Assembly (NCBI GenBank): GCA_038502055.1
Contig: JAXRKN010000038.1
Span: 1,674,001-1,738,000 of the forward strand
Source of the DNA: Tanytarsus gracilentus
Lineage: Eukaryota > Arthropoda > Insecta > Diptera > Chironomidae
DNA length: 64,000 nucleotides
Direction of reading: 5' to 3'
This document shows positions 1 to 13,504 of this stretch, in pieces (position 1 is the stretch's first letter; each line of letters opens with the position of its first letter). Under the pieces are notes generated by a model that was given only the letters and a program-made list of their open reading frames with translations, was not told the DNA's origin and did not search any database. The translations under genes were made by a program, and so were the position numbers.

Positions 1-1739
1 ACCAACATCGATGTTTATTAGGAAATTTCTCTTTCTTTATTCACAGCTCACAAAAATACGTGAAAATGCAAAAACTATTCGCATTAAAGTGTCATAATAA
101 ACATGCAGAAAGTGTAGCTGTTGTTCATTAACCAATTCCGGCATTGATTCGCTTTTAATTTCTCTCGATATATTTTGGCAAATTTCTACACAGCCGTCGA
201 GTGTTTTTGAAACCATTAAATTTCCACGACTTGATCACATTAAGTATGTTAATTTTATAATTTTGACACTTTACAATTATTTTGTTAAAAAAATAATGAA
301 AAACGCGTTTAATTTAATTAATTTTTGTTTTAAAATTTTAACAGTGAACTGCAGTTCATCAAAAAAATATTTTCTGAAAATGCGTGATGAAATTTTCTGA
401 TTGCATTTTTTTTATGTTTTTAAATAATTTAATGCAAGATTATCAATATTAAAGCCAAAAACTTCATATTAAAAACCTAAATCTTACGATCATTGAACTT
501 TCAATTATTGACTTCATAATTTTTTTAGCTTTTAAATTTCAACGCCTTCAAATTTTTGATCTCGCTCAATAATGATTTTTTAGCTGAAAAGAAATTTTAT
601 TTTGGAAAGTATGCACGCTCGAGAGTGTGCCAAGTCATAATAACAAGAAATGCTTTCAGTGAACGTCAACAACCTCACAGATCTAACAACAATACTGCCG
701 AAAAAAATTTCTTCTTCTTGGTCGCTCTCTTAATTTATTTCATGTCTGCGTGTTGTGTTAGACATGCGGAATAACAATAATGTTGGAGAGACTTCCACGT
801 ACATTGACCACGGTCAACATTTTTTTAAAAAAAATTTGAGTAATTTTCAAAGCAAATGAAATTGCATAATTAAGCGTGAAAACAATGGGTGAAAATCCAT
901 TGAAACTCTGCAGAGATAATTTTCACTCGAAAAAGATCGTTGAAGTTTAATCCACAATTTCCTCCTAAAAAAGAGAGCTTTCTCAACACTTCAGCATAGA
1001 TGCAGGTCAATGAAACTTGCGAGCAACAATAACAAAAGCCCAACACAACCAACATCAAAATTTGTCTATGGAAGTTTAAATGGTGTTAGGCTCTTTTACT
1101 TACAAATTTCTCTCTAAGTCATCTTACACTGTCCGAGGTCAATAAATTGTTACATAGCTATGAGTGCAATGACATTGTCAGCAATTGAAGATTGAAGTTT
1201 GTTGTTTTTGGCTTAAAATTCCGGAAGACACTCGAAATTTTGTAACATAACACTCAATTTTGAGGATGGTGTCCGACAGTGATCGATTGAAAATATTTTT
1301 TATGATCACATACTAAGGTTTTTAAAAATATTTAAAATTTTTAAAAATTAATTGAGAAATTATTTCTGTAATGTTCCAAATAAAATTTTTGAACTATTCT
1401 TCACGCCTCAAAAATAAAATACCGATCATAATTCGTGCATAGTCTCAACATAAATTATGAGTGTGTGTGAGCAAGTGAGTAAAAAAGCGTAAAAGAGAAA
1501 AAACTATTTTTGGAAGTTTTTTTGAATGAATAGTGCGCTAGTTAATAAGTGAGAAAAATTTGTGTAAATGAGTTCATTGAACCCGGTCAAGTATACACAC
1601 TCTAAGCATAGCATACTTAAAGTAGCGATGGAAATAAACAAAAATTTCGAAGAAAGGCTTTCTCTTCCTCAAGAGAGGAGCTGAAAAATGACATTATCGG
1701 AACATGTGTCCAAAAAAAATTAATTGAACGATCGCGAAT

Positions 1740-2146
1740 TTTACATAAAAAACTAACTATTTCGCAACGTTTTCGATTGGCCAGCGCATCATGTAAAGCT
1801 TATATAGTAGCAAGCCGATGCCAATGCGAGGCTTGCACAACTGCAAATTGCACTTAAAGCGACCGAAGCTTGCCGAAGAGATGGATGAAGGCCGAAAGCG
1901 AGCGAACGGGCACGATTGAGTAAAATATAGGGAGGCGAACAGTGTGAACGCCACGGAGGCAACAACGTGAACGAAACGAGATCCAATGCACGTGGATGCG
2001 AGTGCCTCAGTATTCTCGACTTGCAGTTCATTGTACTATTTTTGTTGGGAAAAATGTTCTGAGAGTCGATTGACGACCGACGAATAAACGATGAGTGCTG
2101 TATATATGCGATACGCTTGGTGTCCTAGAATAGAATTGCAGCCAAG
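1740..2146 (+). promoter_or_regulatory. Candidate distal promoter and 5' UTR exon (Kr-h1)
   Basis: A GC-richer island in AT-rich surroundings. It holds a canonical E-box CACGTG at 1989-1994 and a TCAGT initiator-like sequence with its A at 2009. A good donor (GCCAAG|GTGAGG) follows at 2147. Two more CACGTG sites lie just downstream at 2404-2409 (context TTCCACGTGC) and 2860-2865. CACGTG-type E-boxes are the known recognition class for the juvenile-hormone receptor Met with Taiman at Kr-h1 genes. That this is a hormone-responsive first exon is inference; no transcript evidence is available. Confidence 0.35.
1956..1973 (+). repeat. 18-bp element, copy 1 of 2
   Basis: The sequence GAGGCAACAACGTGAACG occurs here and again, base for base, at 9074-9091, about 7.1 kb away and in the same orientation. 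It contains AACGTG, a one-base variant of the CACGTG E-box. Both copies sit in GC-richer islands upstream of Kr-h1. A shared regulatory element is inferred. Confidence 0.5.
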
Positions 2147-4009
2147 GTGAGGACACTCGCAAGAATTCAACAGGATATGGATTTTAATTTTTTAAATTTA
2201 AATCACGAATAAAAATCTTTTAAATTTTCGTGACTAATAAAATGAAATCAATTAAAGCTCGGGGGTGATTTGTAATTAATGTTGTTGCTTGAGACCGCAA
2301 TTAAGAAAGTTTGCGAAAGTGCAATGTAAGTGAGCATAAGGTCAACCTCAATTCCCTCGATATACAATTTTTTTTCATACACAATATTTTTTCCTCTGAC
2401 TTCCACGTGCAGTCGGTTAATGCACTTTTCACTCACTCACTCTCGAAACGATCTCTCTCCCTCACCCGCTTCGTTCGGCATTTTCTTTTTCTCCTTTTGC
2501 CTTCCCATATGTACATAAAAACCCGGGCGATATTATCGAGCTTTTTCAACTTCACAAGTGCGACAATATAATCATTGCATGAAAGTTCAAACTAGTTTGT
2601 AAGCAAAAAGACGTTCTCGTGTCCTTTGTGGCATTTTTAACGCTCACTCTCTATAAACATCAACTTTAATTGTGGTATTTTGTGCACATATGGAAGAATA
2701 ATTCTCAGACATCAAACAATCGAGGTAATTAATAATTTTTTTGTGATGTTTTTTTATCGATTGAGAAATTCATCGAATTCCGGTTTATTTTGCGAAATTT
2801 TTATCTGTTAAGAAAGGGAAGGTGAAATCGAGATTAATTGCAATTTAACCGAATTAAGGCACGTGTACGTTATCAGTGAACAAAGGTTTCGCACTTAAAA
2901 CTGCAAGTCAACCAATAATTAAATAATTTTTTGATAAAATAAATTAAATTTCTCACAACTTAAAATTTATCATCATTAAAATTTCGGCGGAGAAAATTAT
3001 TGCAATCAATTCTCATTCATTCAATTTGTTGTCCAGAAATTCCCACAATAACGCCGTCATTACAAAATTCTTTCTTGTAAGAACTTAATCTGACTATCAA
3101 AAATTCCCTCTCTCACCGGATTTTCGTCTCGAGAAGCTTTTTCATTGAAAAACTCCTCCACAGCTCTGCAGATTATATATGAACACTTTTACAAGCTTAA
3201 TAAATAACGTTTTTTTTTGCATCGACCAATGACAGCTTGTAATGCAAGAAAAAGCTTCTGCATGAATAATTGCATGTGATATTTCTCGCTTAAATTGTAC
3301 AAAGAGAATTTTTTTATCTTTAAATTCTTATTTATCATCATCGCATTCCATGATATTTTGTATTGTAAAAGACTTGATTGACTTGCACTCTTTCTTGCTT
3401 ATCGTGTGAGTGAAATCAAAAATATTTTTTTATTTCTTCAAAAAAATATATAATTCAATGGCCCACAAAAAAGCAAACAATAAAAAAATGCGAAAAAGAA
3501 CTCACAAAATGACCTACCATTATATTTTTCATATACAACGCGTAATGTGAGCTGCGACATGTTTTCATATAATATACATTCAAATATAATGACTGACAGA
3601 ATACGATGTAAAGAAGAAGAGGAAAATCCATTTTTATGTCTGCTGCATTTTAATGTAATCTAAGTCGAGCGCCCATTGCAATTTCTCTCTCGGCTCTGTA
3701 AAAATTATTTGCTGAAGAATTATTAATGCAAAAATTTCATCGTTCTATTTTTCCATGCCAACGAAAACTTTTTAAAGTTCTATAAAGCTCTCCAGACAAA
3801 CACGAATAATGCCAGCAAAGGGTTAATGCAATCGAAAAAACTCGAAAATCTCATGCGTTAGCAAAATTTAAAAAAAACCTTTCTCTCACTTTTAAATGCA
3901 AAAAAAATTAAAGGGAAATTTTTGCGGCCAACATTGCATCAAATCTATGTGCTTTTAAGCGTCCACAATAGCGCAAGCAGAAGAAATGAAAGAACGAAGC
4001 ATTATATGC

Positions 4010-5034
4010 GCTGGCTGACAGTGCCATTATTGGCGTTCACCGTTGTGAGCCTCCACGCGACACTGAAAATTCATACATATATATTTTGCTCGGGTGCTCG
4101 GCTGCAGAAACAGAAAATCAACACGAACAGCGAGCGTTCGGCTCTTTTTTCTTCTCCATCGTAGGGAATTGTTGTTGGAGTAAGCTATGTACTCCGACAC
4201 TCGGGAGAGTTGAGCCAGTGAGAAGCCTTTAACAATTCACAAAATAAAAAAAATACATTTTTTTGTTCGTATATTCTGTGTGTAGTCTTAAGCACACATA
4301 ACGCAAATTTGGCAAAAAGTAGTCGAGTAGTAGTTCAACCGTCGATGAAATCAGTGATAATTGCTAAAAGTTGCAAAAAAAGAGTGAAAAGAACATTTTT
4401 TAAAAAGGCATCAAGAGCTTGAAACACTAAAAATATTGCCTTGAGAATGGAATAAAAGAAAATTTTCATTTTTAAATTAAAATTCTCAAGAAATTTATCA
4501 TCAAAAAGAAGAAGCAAAAAAATACTCAATGACTCAAACTGTGGACTAAAAGTTTTGTGATTTAATTTTGCTTTGAAAAAAAAGCGAGAAAATTTTATCT
4601 GAAAACGTAATAAAATTGCCGAAAAATTTTTATATATTCCTTGGTGGTGAAATATATCGAGAGGGCGCTCGCAACGGAAGTAAATGTTTTTTTCGTCTTA
4701 TGCCTCACGAAAAAAAAGTATTATGCCTAGGTCAATAAAATTACATTAGAGACTCTCTGTGTGTTCTTACTTTTTTGCGGCACAATATTTGGATTTTACT
4801 TTTCCTACAATCGATATGACAAATTGAACGTTTTACTCGCTAAATGAAATACATAAGCAACTGAAGTTCGTGTTTGAAAGAAGAAGAAAAATTATAAAAA
4901 TAAAATTTGCAAATGACGTCATTGCGTGTTTAGGAAAAAGGACCAAAATACAAAAAGTGCGTAAAATAAATTTGCGAGAGTGAATGACTGAGAGCTCATA
5001 AAAAAAGAAGCTTAATAACAACGGAAAGCGAAAG
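4010..5034 (+). promoter_or_regulatory. Second candidate promoter/5' exon region
   Basis: Another GC-richer patch. It holds CCTCCACGCG at 4050-4059, an E-box-like core with the CTCCACG context reported for juvenile-hormone response elements. A TATA-like run (TATATATTTTG) follows at 4077-4087. The strong donor AAAG|GTGAGT at 5035 could end a 5' UTR exon begun here. No clear initiator stands 30 bp after the TATA-like run, so the start site is uncertain. Confidence 0.25.
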
Positions 5035-8000
5035 GTGAGTTTTAAGAAACACTTTTTACCTTCCCTATATGTCAGCAAAAAAAATATGTATAAAAATGTG
5101 CATTCATATACGAAAAAAAATTATGTGCACTTTCATCACAATTAACTCGCGAATATAAAATCGCTTCAAAGTGATTCGCTGATGCTCTTTTTTGCACGGG
5201 TTGTATTGAGATGTAAATCGAGAGAAGAAAAAGAAGAGAGAAAAATTGCAATAAAGTGGGACGACGTTGCAATTCAATGTGCATTATAAAAAGCAGAAAC
5301 GGACGCAAAACATGATAGCCTCGTAAGTTGAAACGCACAATATCTTCTTCTTACTTTGACTTCACTTCGCGATTTCATTCAACACAAAATGGAGAATTTT
5401 CCCTCCTGGATTGGAATGAGAGAAAATTTTTTTGAATGATTTCATTGCGTTGATTAATGAAATTTATTTTTAAAATTGTAACCTAAGTTCTCTCAATTTT
5501 AATTCAAAATTGTCAAAAAATTTAGCGAGAATCCGAAGCCATTTCGGTTCGTTAGAAAATACAGTGAAAGTTGAAAGTGTCAAAGTTTTTGACAAATTTA
5601 AACTTATTTTTTTATGACAAAAACCACAAGACTAAAAATCAAATTAATTATAAATTTCATCGCGAAATTTTCGCCACCCACTGTACAGTCAATACGAAAG
5701 TAAATAGCGAGAGCATTACACTCGCACACATTCTCAAACGCAAGTGCGCAGCAAAATTTTTGCATAAACCAAGCACAGAACTTTCTCACATGTCTGTCTG
5801 ACTGACTCTTTTATATAAAGTTCATTGATTCTATAAATTGTCGAGTGAACAAAGAGAAAAGCGCTTCTTACTTTGTAGCACAACTCGACTGTAAAAATCA
5901 GCAAGAAGAAGAATTATTGCAAATACAAGCTTAATATCTCTCTCTGACTGTTGCAATTGCAACTGATCATTTTCTCGAGCTCGCGCAACGATTCATGATC
6001 GCTTGGTTGTGAAATTCAGTTTTTGTAAAAAGTAAAACTTGCCCGAATGCACTTTCTCGTCCCCTCCCCACCTCCTCCCATGCAGCTCGATGTAATGCAC
6101 ACAAGTTTTTATCCCTCCACTGTCATTCAAAATGGAGATTTTTAACGAATAAAATAAGTTGCGAAAAATTATATAAAAAATTTACTTAATCATAGCGCGA
6201 GTTAGCGTGAGTGGGAGTTGCACTATACGTCAGTAGAAAGAACTAAATGCAATTGTGTGCAAGGAAACGAAATGAAATTTTCATCTAATCGCTTGCCGAA
6301 AAAAAATCGCTTTTTCTGGAGGCCCATTAAGACATAAACGCGTGTATAAGGTCAGTTACGAGGAAAAAATCATCGCGATGTTCTCATCAAAATTTGGAAT
6401 AGAATCGAAATATAAAATTACTGATTAGACGGCCACAGTTGATTTTTTTCGTATTATTTATGACAAACACTTTTCTTTGTATTTCATCTACAAATATGTA
6501 CTGAGAGATAAATATTGAAAATTGTTAACACATTCTGATGATGTTCTGATGCCGAAGCGTGAGAGACGGAGCGCGAGAGAGGCATCTACGTTGATGCCGA
6601 AAAAAAAAGTTCAAGGCTTTTCATATTCGCGCAGTTCCATACGCCTAGCAAGTTTTTGTTGGGTTAGGACGCTTCAGTTGAATTTAATTCTTGCCACATG
6701 TAGAACCAAAAAAAACACATACACACGGAGAAGAAGAAGAACTCACTTCACTGCCTCTCTTTTTCGTTCGCTTTGCGCACTCAAATTCGACTTGCCACAG
6801 CGCACGACATGTTTGTTAACCATGGCAAAGCAAAAAAAAATTTGAGCTTCTTTTTTTGCGCTCGATTTGAATCATTTTTAACAAAGAACGAGAGCATTCT
6901 ACACAACGGCGTGTTTACATAAGAGTGACTGTACATAATAGCAGTAAGAGAGAGAGAGAAAAGTTAGAGGTCACCCGAAAGTCGGCATAAAATGCCTGTA
7001 GAAGCAGGGCTCAATACACATACATGAAAATATTTTCGCGTAAGAACGTTTTCCAAATTTATTTTTTTTGATTATGTTTATATTTTTCGGCAACTTCGTA
7101 CGATATCACACAAACAAGCCTCAGCCGAGAGTTTTCGCATAATCGCTTACACACTCAGCATTTCTTAGTTAAGATTGGTCAGTTAATAAATTGTGTTTCA
7201 CTCAGCAGCGAGCTGTGAGTAATTTTTTGTATGTCTCTTTCTGGTTATCGCAATAAAAAAAAAGAAATTTGAAAGCATTTGATTTAAATAATTTTTTTGG
7301 CAGATGTCGAAACTCTCAACAAAAAACTCGTTATGCGATATCTTGCCCGAAAAAAAAGTTTATGCTGCGCCTAACGCACATTATATGCATTTAACATTAT
7401 TCTGCCCTTGATCTCACATCTCTCACTCTTGAAAATGTTTATGTTGGAAAATTATAGGGAAGAAGCAATTGCACAAATTTACCCCGTCCACAGTTGCATT
7501 TAAGTTTTTTTAAAAATCGATTAATCTCACTCTCAGTGCGCTATGTACATATATTTTTGCAGTAGTATGGGTTTTGCAGTTTTGCAACTGCGCTGGTGCA
7601 AGCTTATTCTTTATTTATACATAGAATTGCTTTGTGAAAAGCGTCTAATAGTGAACATAATATCAGTGGGTGGGGTAAAAATGAGCAAATTCACACAAAT
7701 AAAAATTTTTAATCTAATTTGTGTCTTCTTATTTTCCCTAAAATTGTGTATACATAGAATAGCTGTTTATTTTTATAGCGATGATGAAATGCGCAATTGA
7801 AAGGATTTTTAATTGAAAATTTTTATATAAACTCGGTCGGGTTGAGCGCGCAATTTAATTTGATTTTTGAATGATATTTCTTGGAAAACCTTAAACTAAT
7901 TACCTCGATCGTGGGTGTGACTAATTATTTTATGAATTAATTCAAAACTATTTTTTCTTCTTCTTTGTTTCGTGAGCATTAAATCAATCGAAGGTTGTCT

Positions 8001-8929
8001 GAACATTTTTTTATCGCTTACAGCTACTGTCAGCTGATTATTGATATGTTCATAAAATTTTCCGTTGTTTTTTCTCAAATAGTCGTCTAATCATCTTTGT
8101 TAATTTACTTGCGGTCGCACTATCGCAAATTACACAATAAACCACATGAAAAAAAAGAGTCTTATCGAAATTCCCCGTGGCAAGATAACAAGATGTCATT
8201 TTTCATACTCTGCACTGCCTCAATGTTTAAAGGTTACGTGCGAAATCGTAGAATTTAATATACATTCAAGATTTTTCGTGTGTTTTTGTGGTTAACAAAA
8301 ACAGAACAATGATTAGCAAGAAGAAGAAAATTAATGACAATGTCGTTGATGATAATGAGTTAAAAACAGATCGTGCCTCAACATTGTTATGAGTGTGACT
8401 CTCCTCTACATTTTTATAGCTCATGAGTTAATACGTGTGTTGATATTTTGCGCAAAAAAAGAGTCGTAAAGGGGGAAATTCTCGATTTTCAAGTTTATCC
8501 CTATAGCACTCCGCGAATTGCCATTTCATGGACATAAATTGTAAATTGTTAACACAAATTTATTTGTCAACTGGAATAGATGCTAAATAAGCGCCGACGT
8601 AAGCAAAAATCGACACATCTTTTATTTTTATATTTAAAACACGCGCAAGAGATTCTTGAATATCAAGTCCGTTGATGACATCAAAAAAATAAAAAACTTT
8701 AGCTCTCGACTTTTGAGCAAAAAAAATCTCAAATATTATCAGAAGTGGCATTAAAAAATGTATGTTGTGCACAATATAAAATGCCTTTTTTTGTTGTTGC
8801 TTCCGACATCACTCATGCTTATGTACTTTTGGGTGAATGCAAAAATATATTGGATACACTCGAGTTGTGTGTGCGATGTACATAAAGTGCAAAAGTATGG
8901 AAGAAATTTCAAGGCGCGTGGAGGTTCAC

Positions 8930-9125
8930 AACGAGAACGCTTTCCTCTTCTTGCATGTTCCTATATTCTCTCGCTCTCCCTCGGATAAATGGATTCGGCG
9001 TCGACGATAAAAAATATATACGAACCCTCTTCGTTCTCTCACTTCGTCGATTTATACTTTGCACGTTCATAAAGAGGCAACAACGTGAACGCTCTTGTGT
9101 TGCTCGCTAGAGTTCCTTTATGATA
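8930..9125 (+). promoter_or_regulatory. GC-richer island with second 18-bp element
   Basis: The island contains a TATATA run near 9013 and the second exact copy of the 18-bp element at 9074-9091. Just before that copy is GCACGTTC (9061-9068), so CACGTT and AACGTG face each other as an inverted pair of E-box variants about 15 bp apart. No ORF is supported here. It is best read as an enhancer or promoter for Kr-h1, by inference from position and shared motif. Confidence 0.35.
9074..9091 (+). repeat. 18-bp element, copy 2 of 2
   Basis: Exact second copy of GAGGCAACAACGTGAACG (first at 1956-1973). Preceded by CACGTT at 9062-9067, which mirrors the AACGTG inside the element. Confidence 0.5.
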
Positions 9126-10275
9126 AAATATATAATAGAGATAATTTTTATCTCGCTCTGTAAAAGTCAATTTTTGTTTAACTTTTTTGTTTTTCAAAAA
9201 ATTTATTAATTTGAAGACTTTTTATTTGGGAATGATTTAGCGAATAAATTTAATACTTTTATTTTATGACTTTTAAAGAGTCGGAATAAAATAAAAATTT
9301 GATGTAAAACACACCTCGTGGTAAAATTATTGCGCATGATAAAAGTCACGTAGAAATTAAAAATTAAATTAAAAAAAATAAATTAAAATTAAATTTTAAA
9401 TAGAAAATTAAAATTAATTTTGACTTTTGATACTTTTTTATAAAATTAAAATTAAATTTTTAGATTCCAATTTTCAAAATGATTCACGATATTTTCAAAA
9501 ATACCATCAAAGCTTCATTTTATTTTGTGCCACGAGTAATTCCCAAAAAATACTCCACGGTCTATGAAAATGTAAATAAATTCATATTTTTTTCGGAGAT
9601 AATAGTAAAGAGAGCAGCGACAGAGCGTAGAGAAATGTGTAGTTAGTTACTGACCTACCAACTAACAATAAAATTAATTTTTTTTCGTGTATGCCTCTTC
9701 AAATTTTTTTCTTTTCGTCTTGATCACTTAAGCTCGAATTTTTAATTCTCGTGTTCTTTTCTCTCATCGCACGACAAATGGTCTACGTGAGTTTCATAAG
9801 TTGTTTTGAATCTTTTTCAAGTTTCAAAGATATAATTTACCAATTCTAACTTCTTAATAACGGCACGTGTAGCGAATATTAATGAACAAAACTTGTTTTT
9901 TTTGGCAATTGTTAAAAATTCTCGTGGAAGGTTTAAAATCCTTTGACTTTGTAAAAATATTTTCATTGAATAAAGTTCATGTAAATTTAATGCGTTGGTG
10001 TTAGTGTTACAAAAGTTTTTCCTCCCCTTTTCAAAAAATGCTGTGGGAAGAAAGGAAAATTGACTCTGGAAGAAATTTAGGGATGAATGAATGGAATGGA
10101 AAGAAATAACATTAGAGTTGATCATTGAAATTGCCATGCATTCACATTCACCCACACACACAACTTATCTGTGCTCTCATGTGCCGCGCTTGTGTTCGTT
10201 TTCTATTCGTACACACTCTGGTTCCTAACTTCCAAAAAAAAAATATCTTCAATCTCTTAAAACATTTTCTACTTT

Positions 10276-10310
10276 TCATTCCAATTCGAATAACTCAACA
10301 AAGCGGTTGT
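10276..10310 (+). promoter_or_regulatory. TATA-less core promoter (Inr + DPE)
   Basis: TCATTC at 10276-10281 matches the insect initiator consensus TCAKTY with A+1 at 10278. GGTTGT at 10305-10310 falls exactly at +28 to +33 and matches the downstream promoter element consensus RGWYV. The exact spacing is what makes this credible. It would start a transcript about 200 nt upstream of an ATG at 10476 and about 430 nt upstream of the main Kr-h1 ATG. Confidence 0.45.
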
Positions 10311-10475
10311 TATAATTTTTTTCGGAGCGCGAGAAGTGAAAAAAATACAAATAAAAATATAAATAAAATGATTTTTTGAAAAGTCAGCAAAAAACCTCCA
10401 AGAAGCAAGCAAAAAGTGTCGCAATAAATTAAGCAATTTTTATAAAGTTTTAAAGCGAAAAAAAATAATTTTGAA

Positions 10476-10581
10476 ATGGAGCAAAAAATAAACAGTTTAT
10501 GGGATAAGCAGCAGAAAAATTGGATTAAAGAAATTTTGTCAAAATCTGGCACCGAGTTGAAAGAAATTAGCGATAAAAATG
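10476..10581 (+). CDS. Possible N-terminal coding exon of Kr-h1
   Basis: An ATG at 10476 opens 35 codons (starting MEQKINSLW, charged and helix-prone) and then a donor G|GTATAA at 10582. Splicing to the acceptor at 10690 (TTCTCTTCAG) keeps the frame and joins it as ...SDKN-E-LRKK to MVYYAM of the main Kr-h1 ORF. The intron would be 109 bp, typical for this locus. The donor is weak at positions +4 to +6. The unspliced frame stops soon after (41 codons), so it could instead be a chance upstream ORF. I do not recognise the peptide. Confidence 0.35.
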
Positions 10582-10704
10582 GTATAAAAAATATTCTGTG
10601 AAATGCGATGAAATTATTAATTTACAAAAAAGTTAAAAATTATAAAATGTGCTAAAAAATATTTTTTTTCTAAAATTAATTTCTCTTCAGAATTACGCAA
10701 AAAA

Positions 10705-13504
10705 ATGGTGTACTATGCGATGCCTCTGATAATGAAGTCAGAGAATGGTGCAAACCAGCATCAACTCTGTCTGAACTCCAATCAAATGGTAGTTAGTGAT
10801 AATTACGGTAACGGCCAATTGCCCGCTCCACAACAGCCTCAGCTAATAAATCTATCGAATGGAGCCAACGACGGATCGTCACCAACATCTCAGACAAACT
10901 ACACTTATCAGCTTCTGACATCCAACGATCACCATCAACAGCAGCAACAATCTCAACAGAATATTCAGCCGACAACGAGTCGCGGCGCTTCCACAAAGCA
11001 AACGAAATCATTCAAGTGCGATCAGTGCAATATGACCTTTAGCACAAAGAGCGCTCACACGAGTCACATAAAATCGCATGCGAAACAAGCAAATTCTGCT
11101 CAACTTTCAACTGCTAATGTCAACCCAAATCAGCAGATGCAGTCCTCTGATCCCTATCAATGTGACGTGTGTAAAAAGACTTTTGCTGTGCCAGCACGAT
11201 TGGTGAGTTTGATGAAAAATATTTCGGTTAGAGTCGCGTGTGCACGAATGAAAATGAAAGTAAAATAGATCATGACCGCGTGTTTCCGCTTTCGTTATGA
11301 TTTTAGTACTAAAATAAATGAAGAAACTTTTGTAGGGTTTTCATTTACTTTTGAGTGCAAGCATGGCTGATGCATGAAATTTTGAAATAATTTTTTTAAT
11401 GGAAAAAAAATTAAATAAATATATTTGTTTCTAAAGGTCCGTCATTATCGAACTCACACCGGCGAGCGACCCTTTGAATGCGAATTTTGTCATAAAATGT
11501 TTAGCGTGAAAGAAAACCTGCAAGTTCATCGCAGAATCCACACCAAGGAGCGTCCGTATAAGGTGAGAAAATTAATTAATTTAGATATAAATTATTCAAG
11601 CCAAGAATAGAAATAGTGACGAGGTTAAACGGAATTGTTCTCAACTATTTTTTTGTCGATCTTCTAAAAAAAATCATCAACAACTTGGTTACGAGACTGT
11701 GAATGAATTTAACATATTCCTTCGAAAATTATCGACTTAAAATTTAAATTTGATGCAAAACTTATTCCTTGGACGTCACAGAATTTTATTTGTCTATCAA
11801 AAAATACAAAATAGTCTTTCATATGAACGACCTCAAAATTTAATCAAAAATTCTTACTTTTGTCCTTGAAATTTTGAGTTTATCTCTCATCCATTCTTAA
11901 TTGCTCAATAAAAGTTAAATTTAATTTTAAATTTATTCAATTTCAGTGTGATGTTTGTGGTCGTGCTTTTGAGCATAGTGGAAAGCTTCACAGACACATG
12001 AGAATCCATACGTAAGTGTGATTAAAATTGTGATTGAAAATTATTTAATAATTCTTTATTTTTACAGCGGAGAACGTCCTCACAAATGCAATATTTGCAG
12101 TAAGACTTTTATTCAATCTGGCCAATTAGTCATACATTTAAGGTAAATTTTTAAAATTATTTTATGCAACCACAAAATTTAATTCAAAATTAATTCACAG
12201 AACACATACGGGTGAAAAGCCCTATAAGTGCCCTCAAGAGGGTTGTGGAAAAGGCTTTACGTGCAGCAAGCAACTAAAAGTTCATTCTCGAACTCACACA
12301 GGTAAGAAGAGCGTTAAAAATGATAGACTACCTCAACTTTAAAATTATTTTCTCTATACAGGTGAAAAGCCTTATCATTGTGACATTTGCTTCCGAGATT
12401 TCGGCTATAATCATGTGCTGAAATTGCATCGTGTCCAACATTATGGCTCGAAATGCTACAAGTGCACCATTTGTGATGAAACATTCAAGAATAAGAAGGA
12501 GATGGAAGCTCACATTAAAGGTCACGCCAACGATCTTCCTGACGATGACAATGTCGATGAGATGATGCTCGATCGCTCGCCGGCAAGTGCTCATCATCAC
12601 CAAAAAGAGACTAAGCATAGTATTCTATTAAACACTCCATCAACGTCATCCTCAACGACACCATCGCCAAATAACTTAGTCAGTCATCCAGCTGTCACGA
12701 AATATGAGACTGACGGATCAAATATGATTAATTTCGCTGAACAATTTACTCTCATGAACTCAGCATCGGCGTCAGTGCCGTCGACAACAATCACCACTGT
12801 CTATCCCGACACACCCAAAGACTCCGAAGCCAGCTCCGAGCAGAATTCGGATGGCGACGACGTCACCTACATGAACATGTACTCGCGTTTCGAGCAAAAT
12901 GTCGTCAATCAGTATGGCATGAATACAGGTGTAAATAATCCGGCACTGCTCACCTCAGCAACTCTACAACCAATTACACCTACCTCCAATGCAACATTGA
13001 CTGCAAATTCCTGCAGCAATCCCAACTTGATAACACTCAAACCAATTCATCAGCAACCGTCTTATGAAAATCAAGCTCGCAATAATCCAAATCCATATTT
13101 CGGTGCTGCTGCCTCGAATATTCAACAATCTAACGATTACAAGTGAGTTAACTTTAAATTATGAATTTTTAAAATTATGACAATACATTTTTATGATAAA
13201 TCTGGTCAGCCTAATTTTAAAAACTCTTTAACTAAATACAAAATTTCCTCCATCCAGACCCTCAAATCTCGTGCGATGTGTCGAAGCTGCCCTAGAATTA
13301 ACGCCTCCAAGATCCTCACCCGAGTCACCAGATCGTTCTTCCTCGCCCGACAGTGACTCACTCCTGATGGCCGATCGCGACAACAACACATTGCCGCCAC
13401 GTAAACGTAAGCTCTATTTTAACGATAACCAAGCAAATGTTGCAGCACCAAAATCATCGCAAGCTCGTATGAGTTCGGTCATACAGTTCGCAAAGTCATC
13501 TTAA
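10705..13504 (+). CDS. Kr-h1: Krueppel homolog 1, C2H2 zinc-finger transcription factor
   Basis: Nuclear transcription factor; in insects it is induced by juvenile hormone through Met/Taiman and blocks adult metamorphic programmes. Exons: 10705-11202, 11437-11562, 11947-12011, 12068-12142, 12201-12301, 12362-13142, 13258-13504. All introns are GT-AG and in frame, giving 630 aa. An N-terminal Gln-rich segment (residues 77-90) precedes an isolated finger (103-125). A tight array of seven further C2H2 fingers (151-343) has HTGERP/HTGEKP linkers between most of them. The eight-finger layout with finger 6 carrying a CPQEGC spacing is diagnostic of Kr-h1. The tail is Ser/Thr/Asn-rich and ends with PPRKRK (basic patch) and SSVIQFAKSS, like the family's conserved C-terminus. 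The ATG at 10705 lies 14 nt after an acceptor, so upstream exons exist and the N-terminus may be longer. Confidence 0.95.

Larger units (their letters stand above)
1..10275. other. Non-coding upstream domain of Kr-h1
   Basis: About 10 kb with no ORF that looks like a conserved protein on either strand; the longest open frames are low-complexity and lack homology-like motifs. The base composition is AT-rich with GC-richer islands near 1740-2150, 4010-4200 and 8930-9125. Strong splice-donor-like sequences at 2147 (AAG|GTGAGG) and 5035 (AAAG|GTGAGT) would suit untranslated first exons of the gene that begins to code at 10.5-10.7 kb. Kr-h1 in Drosophila is known to use alternative promoters and 5' exons, so an upstream regulatory/UTR role is the best inference. 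A GA microsatellite lies near 6945-6960. Confidence 0.5.
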